A DNA stretch of 64,000 nt. Source: Streptomyces sp. NBC_00377 (GTDB lineage: Bacteria; Actinomycetota; Actinomycetes; Streptomycetales; Streptomycetaceae). Of this stretch, positions 60,059-64,000 are shown piece by piece (positions within the stretch are counted from its first letter, which is position 1; every line of letters starts with the position of its first letter). The stretch spans positions 1,798,001 to 1,862,000 of the forward strand of contig NZ_CP107958.1 of the NCBI RefSeq assembly GCF_036075115.1. The letters are read 5' to 3'. The position numbers and the translations under genes were made by a program. Below the pieces are notes generated by a model. The model was given only the letters and a program-made list of their open reading frames with translations, was not told where the DNA came from and did not search any database.

Positions 60059-60289
60059 TCAGCGCCAGGCTTCCGGTTCGCTCTGGAACCGTGCTCGAGA
60101 CGTCCTGGAGGGAGGACGGTCGCCGGAGGGGCCCGGCCCGTCGGGCGGGTCGGCGGGCGGCCAGGGGGCGGGGCCGAGTTCGGGATGCCAGAAGGTGGCG
60201 ACGTGCATGCTTCCGTAGGCGATCAGCGAGCGCAGTACCGGACGCAGGCAGTAACGGACCAGTGCCTGTCGCACGGTTCCCGGCGCCAT
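60059..60289 (-). CDS. Hypothetical 76-residue protein
   Basis: Begins MAPGTVRQALVRYCLRPVLR followed by SLIAYGSMHVATFWHPELGP and ends in a Pro/Arg-rich tail. The N-terminal part could form an amphipathic helix. No family recognised. The ATG overlaps the stop of the upstream small gene (TGATG). It lies 32 bases before the beta-rich protein gene on the same strand, so it is probably part of the same operon. Confidence 0.45.
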   Translation of the reverse strand: MAPGTVRQALVRYCLRPVLRSLIAYGSMHVATFWHPELGPAPWPPADPPDGPGPSGDRPPSRTSRARFQSEPEAWR

Positions 60290-60564
60290 CAGCGGTTCTC
60301 CGCGTCGCTGCGGGCGCCGGCGCGGCCGGCGGGCCCGTGACCGGGTCCGCCGTACGGGGCCGGGCGGTGGTGGATCAGCCGGAGCAGGTCGAGGGCGCTG
60401 GTGATCGCGGCCGGGTCCCTGCCCGGCGGCACGTCGGACGGGGTGTCACCGGCCGGGTCGCCGGCCTGGCCGCCCGACGGGACGGCGGTCGGGACGGCGG
60501 TCGGGACGGTCATCGGAGGGGGGCGCCCCTCGGCGAGGGACTGGGGGACGGCAGGGCTTGACAC
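60289..60564 (-). CDS. Hypothetical Pro-rich 91-residue protein
   Basis: The N-terminal 50 residues are Pro/Ala/Thr-rich (VPTAVPTAVPSGGQAGDPAG); the rest has AAITSALDLLRLIHHRPAPY. The proposed start is a GTG at 60564 with a GAGGAG site. Coupling to the next gene supports this frame over the competing one. I do not recognise it; it may not be a real gene. Confidence 0.35.
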   Translation of the reverse strand: MSSPAVPQSLAEGRPPPMTVPTAVPTAVPSGGQAGDPAGDTPSDVPPGRDPAAITSALDLLRLIHHRPAPYGGPGHGPAGRAGARSDAENR

Positions 60565-60614
60565 ATCGCTCCTCTCGGTCGCACAGGGTGCGGTGGCGGG
60601 CGACACGACGGTGG

Positions 60615-61169
60615 TCAGGAGGCGCGGACGGCCATCTCCAGGCCGGCGCCGAACGGCAGGGGCAGCGAGACGTAGCCGCTGCCGGGCAGCCGGAGGTGCG
60701 CCAGGAACTCCGCGCACCGCGTGGCGAAACGGCGTACTCCGTACGCCAGGACCACCGCTCCCGGCAGCATGCGGGGTTCCAGCAGTCTGAGCAGCGGCAG
60801 ATGCGACTCCGGCACACCGCCGAGCAGCAGCAGATCGACCGGCCCGGGCACGGAAGGCAGCACCCGCTCGGGGCTGCCGGACCGCACCTGCCCGTACCCG
60901 GTCAGGCCCGCCCGCTCGATTGCCGCTGCCGCCCTCTGCGACCGCGCGGTGTCCGCGTCGCAGCACATGACCCGGCCCCGCCCGTTCTCGTTCAGCGCCG
61001 CCGCGAGCTGGACGGCGAGGGATTCGTGCGGGCATCCCGCCTGGAGCACGTTGAGCGGGCCGACGGCCAGCACCAACTGGCGCAGCAGGGTGCCCAGGGC
61101 GGCTTCCTCGTCCTCCTGCGCCGGGTCGGCGCCGAGGGGGCGGTGAACGGACAACGCGGAGTTGGGCAT
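60615..61169 (-). CDS. Class I SAM-dependent methyltransferase-like protein
   Basis: A 184-residue Rossmann protein: LRQLVLAVGPLNVLQAGCPH resembles a degenerate SAM motif I, then GRGRVMCCDADTARSQRAAA (acidic residue binding the ribose) and VDLLLLGGVPESHLPLLRLL. Similar to small O-methyltransferases (CmcI/catechol type) but lacks an obvious metal site. The ATG at 61169 has a GAGAGGGAG site; the frame continues far upstream, but only through the 162-base repeats, which are not this gene. It may be the last gene of the PKS cluster. Confidence 0.65.
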   Translation of the reverse strand: MPNSALSVHRPLGADPAQEDEEAALGTLLRQLVLAVGPLNVLQAGCPHESLAVQLAAALNENGRGRVMCCDADTARSQRAAAAIERAGLTGYGQVRSGSPERVLPSVPGPVDLLLLGGVPESHLPLLRLLEPRMLPGAVVLAYGVRRFATRCAEFLAHLRLPGSGYVSLPLPFGAGLEMAVRAS

Positions 61170-61480
61170 GCGGAACTCCCTCTCAGGGATTTCGAGAGAC
61201 CGGCGACGGTTTCTCCCGGCCCGCTGTATCTCCGGTCGAGCGTTGCAGACCCGGGCACCACGGGCCACGGCCGTGGACGCCCGTGCGAGCGAGAATCCAG
61301 CCCGCCTCCAAACGACCCCGCGCCACCGCGCCACGCAGCGCCTCGGCACCGGAGCAGCCCGAGCACCGGATACGGCCCGGACTCCGCGACCAGCCCGAGC
61401 ACGGGGGCACCGGGTGACCCCGGCGCCATGAGCGGCCCGAGCGGCGCGAGCGACCGGGAGCGGCCCGCGCGACCCGAGCG

Positions 61481-62040
61481 CGATGACGGACCCGAGCGCC
61501 TGAACAGCCGAACACGGTGCGGCGCTAGCACCGTGCGCGGCGAGCGACCCGAGCACAGTGAAACAGCCCCAGCACCGTTCAGCCCGCGCACCGTTCAGCC
61601 CGAGCGGCGCGAGCGCTGTGAGCGGCCCGCACGGCCCGAGCGCGATGACGGACCCGAGCGCCTGAACAGCCGAACACGGTGCGGCGCTAGCACCGTGCGC
61701 GGCGAGCGACCCGAGCACAGTGAAACAGCCCCAGCACCGTTCAGCCCGCGCACCGTTCAGCCCGAGCGGCGCGAGCGCTGTGAGCGGCCCGCACGGCCCG
61801 AGCGCGATGACGGACCCGAGCGCCTGAACAGCCGAACACGGTGCGGCGCTAGCACCGTGCGCGGCGAGCGACCCGAGCACAGTGAAACAGCCCCAGCACC
61901 GTTCAGCCCGAAGCAACGTTCAGCCCGCGCACCGTTCAGCCCGAGCGGCGCGAGCGCTGTGAGCGGCCCGCACCACCCGAGCGCGACGAGGAACCCGAGC
62001 GCTGAACAGCCGAGCACCGTGCACCTCGAGCGCCGGTGCA
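61481..62040. repeat. 162-base tandem repeat array (three full copies and a degenerate fourth)
   Basis: Unit starts (cgatgacggacccgagcgcc) recur at 61481, 61643 and 61805, 162 bases apart, then a diverged start (cgacgaggaacccgagcg) at 61984 after a 17-base insertion. The first two copies are essentially identical. Each full copy holds CACGGTGC-GGCGCTA-GCACCGTG, an 8-base-stem hairpin, first at 61513-61535. As 162 is divisible by three, all frames of a copy continue into the next. I support no gene in 61170-62078; the array seems noncoding. Confidence 0.9.
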
Positions 62041-62078
62041 CCCCGGGCCGGCGGCCGGCGGAGTCGTGCCGGGGCGCT

Positions 62079-62588
62079 TCAGTGCGGCTGGGCGGCGAAC
62101 GCGTCGTACGCCCGCTCGTCGAAGAGGACGAACGTGATCTTCTCGACGGCCGTCTGCGTCACCCGTACCGTCTCCACGGCGATGCGGGCGGCGTCGTCCA
62201 TCGGCCAGCCGTAGATGCCCGCGGAGACGGCCGGGAAGGCGACGGTCCGGGCGCCGAGTTCGTCCGCGACCCGCAGCGACTCGCGATAGCAGGAGGCCAG
62301 CAGCTCGGAGCGGTCCTCGGTGGCGCTGTACACCGGGCCCACGGTGTGGATCACCCAGCGCGCGTCCAGCTCACCGGCGGTCGTGGCGACCGCCCGGCCG
62401 GTGGCGAGGCCCTTGCCGTAGTGGGAGGCGCGCAGGCGGCGGCAGTCGGCGAGGATCTCGGGGCCGCCCCGGCGGTGGATGGCGCCGTCGACGCCACCGC
62501 CGCCGAGCAGGGAGGAGTTGGCCGCGTTGACGATGGCGTCCACGGACTGGCGGGTGATGTCGCCCCGGACGAAGGTGATCGTGGTCAT
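62079..62588 (-). CDS. Macro-domain protein (O-acetyl-ADP-ribose deacetylase-like)
   Basis: A 169-residue macro domain: ITFVRGDITRQSVDAIVNAA, NSSLLGGGGVDGAIHRRGGP, and the loop FPAVSAGIYGWPMDDAARIA. These match the YmdB/MacroD class, which hydrolyses O-acetyl-ADP-ribose and mono-ADP-ribosyl groups. The ATG at 62588 has no ribosome site; a TATACA lies 7 bases upstream, suggesting a leaderless mRNA. Confidence 0.92.
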   Translation of the reverse strand: MTTITFVRGDITRQSVDAIVNAANSSLLGGGGVDGAIHRRGGPEILADCRRLRASHYGKGLATGRAVATTAGELDARWVIHTVGPVYSATEDRSELLASCYRESLRVADELGARTVAFPAVSAGIYGWPMDDAARIAVETVRVTQTAVEKITFVLFDERAYDAFAAQPH

Positions 62589-62595
62589 GGCTGTG

Positions 62596-62601
62596 TGTAT
62601 A
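62596..62601 (-). promoter_or_regulatory. Candidate -10 element for a leaderless macro-domain transcript
   Basis: TATACA on the minus strand, 7 bases before the ATG of the macro-domain gene. A GTGACG is found about 20 bases further upstream, longer than the ideal spacing. If active, transcription would begin at or near the A of ATG. Confidence 0.35.
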
Positions 62602-62623
62602 CCAACGGGAACGCGCCGCCCCG

Positions 62624-64000
62624 TCACTTTTGTTGCCGCAGCCTGCGCCACACCGCCTTCGCCGCGTTGTGACCCGACATCCCGTGCACGCCCGGGCCGG
62701 GCGGGGTCGCCGACGAGCAGAGGAAGACCGCCGGGTGCGGAGTGGCGTAGGGGAACGCCGTCAGCTTGGGCCGCAGCAGGATCTGGAGCCCGGAGACCGC
62801 GCCGGTGGCGATGTCTCCGCCCACGTAGTTGGCGTTGTGCGCGGCGAGTTCGGCGGGGCCCGCGGTCCGCCGGGCGAGGACCCGGTCGCGGAACCCGGGG
62901 GCGAAGCGCTCCAGTTGGCGTTCCATGACGTCGGTGAGGTCGCCGGTCCAGCCGTTGGGCACATGGCCGTACGCCCAGAAGACGTGCTTTCCGGCCGGGG
63001 CGCGGGTGGGGTCGACGACACTGGGCTGCACCGTGATCATGAATGGCCTGTCGGGCGCCCGGCCCTCCCGGGAGGCCGCTCGCAGCGCGGCGCCGATCTC
63101 CGCGCTGTCCGCGCCGATCTGCACGGTGCCGGCTGCACGGGCCTCCTTCGCGGTCCACGGCACCGGGCCGTCGAGCGCGTAGTCGATCTTGAAGACGCCG
63201 GGGCCGTACCGGTATCCCCCGTAGTAGTCGCCGAAGCCGGCGATGCGGCCGAGCGCCGTGGGTGAGGTGTCGAAGACATAGGCGCGGGCCGGGGGCAGGT
63301 CGTCGAGGCGCTTGACCTCGTAGTCGGTGTGAACGCTGCCACCGAGGTCCTCGAGGTAGGCGGCGAGCGCGTCCGAGAGCGACTGGGAGCCGCCGCGGGC
63401 CACCGGCCAGCCCCGGGCGTGCGCGGCGAGGGCGAAGACCAGTCCGACGGCGCCGGTGGCGAACCCGCTCAGCGGGGCCATGACATGCCCGACAAGACCG
63501 GCGAACAGGGTCTTGGCCCGCTCGTCACGGAAGCGGCGGCTGAGCCAGGTGGACGGGGGCAGGCCGACCAGGCCGAAACGGGCCAGCGTGACCGGGTCGC
63601 GGGGCAGCGCGGTCAGGGGCAGTGACATGAAGTCGCGGACCAGTGTGTCCCACTTGGGCAGAAAGGGCTCGACCAGGCGGCGGTACGCGCCCGCGTCACG
63701 CGGCCCGAAGGAGGCGGCCGTCTCGGCGACCGACCTCGACAGCACCGCGGCACTGCCGTCGAGGAAGGGGTGGGCCATCGGCAGCTCGGCGTGCAGCCAC
63801 TCCAGGCCGTACCGCTCGAGGGGCAGCGCGCGGAACGCGGGTGAGTTGATGCCGAGGGGATGCGCGGCGGAGCACGGGTCGTGGCGGAAGCCCGGCAGGG
63901 TGAGTTCCTCGGTGCGGGCTCCTCCGCCCACGGTGTCCCGCGCCTCGAACAGCGCCACGGAGAAGCCGCGCCTGGCCAGCTCCACCGCCGCGGTCAGCCC
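62624..64000 (-). CDS. NAD(P)/FAD-dependent oxidoreductase, carotenoid-desaturase-like (start outside window)
   Basis: At least 459 residues of a phytoene-desaturase-like flavoprotein. The frame is open to the last base of the window: [20 protein letters not shown] is the end of the FAD-binding Rossmann region, the glycine loop being just outside. Then comes [20 protein letters not shown] and the C-terminal FAD motif [20 protein letters not shown]. Typical actinobacterial members have about 470-520 residues. Substrate unknown; carotenoid or other polyene desaturases and amine oxidases share this fold. Confidence 0.88.
   Translation of the reverse strand, partial: GLTAAVELARRGFSVALFEARDTVGGGARTEELTLPGFRHDPCSAAHPLGINSPAFRALPLERYGLEWLHAELPMAHPFLDGSAAVLSRSVAETAASFGPRDAGAYRRLVEPFLPKWDTLVRDFMSLPLTALPRDPVTLARFGLVGLPPSTWLSRRFRDERAKTLFAGLVGHVMAPLSGFATGAVGLVFALAAHARGWPVARGGSQSLSDALAAYLEDLGGSVHTDYEVKRLDDLPPARAYVFDTSPTALGRIAGFGDYYGGYRYGPGVFKIDYALDGPVPWTAKEARAAGTVQIGADSAEIGAALRAASREGRAPDRPFMITVQPSVVDPTRAPAGKHVFWAYGHVPNGWTGDLTDVMERQLERFAPGFRDRVLARRTAGPAELAAHNANYVGGDIATGAVSGLQILLRPKLTAFPYATPHPAVFLCSSATPPGPGVHGMSGHNAAKAVWRRLRQQK

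Noticed and set aside
60558..62672. A 704-codon open frame on the plus strand and a 433-codon one on the minus strand across the 162-base repeats
   Set aside because: They stay open because the repeat length is a multiple of three; they are Arg/Pro/Ser-rich, run antisense to the methyltransferase and macro-domain genes, or are only extensions of the real methyltransferase, and have no family features.

Overview
The window is high-GC actinobacterial DNA, almost certainly from a Streptomyces chromosome. The evidence is very high G/C at third codon positions, many ATGA/GTGA stop-start overlaps, GTG and TTG starts, a SARP regulator, an ECF42-type sigma factor paired with a YCII protein, a twin-arginine beta-galactosidase and type II polyketide synthase (PKS) genes. 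I see no rRNA, tRNA, CRISPR array, transposase or phage gene.

Positions 1 to about 21.4 kb are housekeeping or accessory genes: the end of an ADP-ribosylglycohydrolase, a Nudix hydrolase, a small VapB-like protein, the YCII/ECF42 pair, a sirtuin, a membrane-anchored beta-propeller protein with an MFS transporter, a secreted phosphoesterase behind a PHO-box-like site, an Ada-AlkA/Ogt alkylation-repair pair, two membrane proteins, a dihydrolipoyl dehydrogenase, a very large GH2 beta-galactosidase and a nitrate reductase fused to a diflavin reductase.

About 21.7/24.5 kb to 61.2 kb is one aromatic type II PKS gene cluster. The core operon is on the minus strand, read from 32255 downward: TcmI-like cyclase, TcmJ-like cupin, KS-alpha, KS-beta, ACP, a cyclase-ketoreductase fusion, a second ketoreductase, two ABM monooxygenases, a P450, then a PF04672-type methyltransferase and a POT-family transporter. 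An AfsR/SARP regulator (33779-35734) precedes it. A second minus operon (38972 to 36143) carries a DUF1772 anthrone-oxygenase-like protein, a Ddn-like F420 protein and an asparagine-synthetase-like amide synthetase whose N-terminal Cys is Ser. Tailoring genes follow: four group A flavin monooxygenases, two O-methyltransferases, two tandem quinone oxidoreductases, a DHA2 exporter, a MarR regulator, a double SnoaL protein, a double GNAT, ferredoxin plus P450, an SDR, a BBE-type flavoprotein and several small unknowns. This set (TcmN/TcmI/TcmJ-type cyclases, ABM and DUF1772 oxygenases, many FMOs, amide synthetase) resembles clusters for pentangular polyphenols and polycyclic xanthones such as the xantholipin, lysolipin and fredericamycin types. 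The product is an inference.

Regulation is partly readable. Four minus-strand promoters carry TCGAnnn-like heptamers at an exact 11-bp period followed 8 bp later by a -10-like hexamer (CAGGGT, CAGGTT or CTCAAT), as expected for SARP binding. A fifth candidate fires the opposite way at 39 kb. A separate ATGTG-N6-CACAT-like operator occurs in front of the MarR gene and again in front of one quinone oxidoreductase. Many gene ends are marked by strong hairpins.

From 61.2 to 64 kb there is a 162-bp tandem repeat array with no convincing gene, a macro-domain protein and a carotenoid-desaturase-like oxidoreductase that runs off the window.
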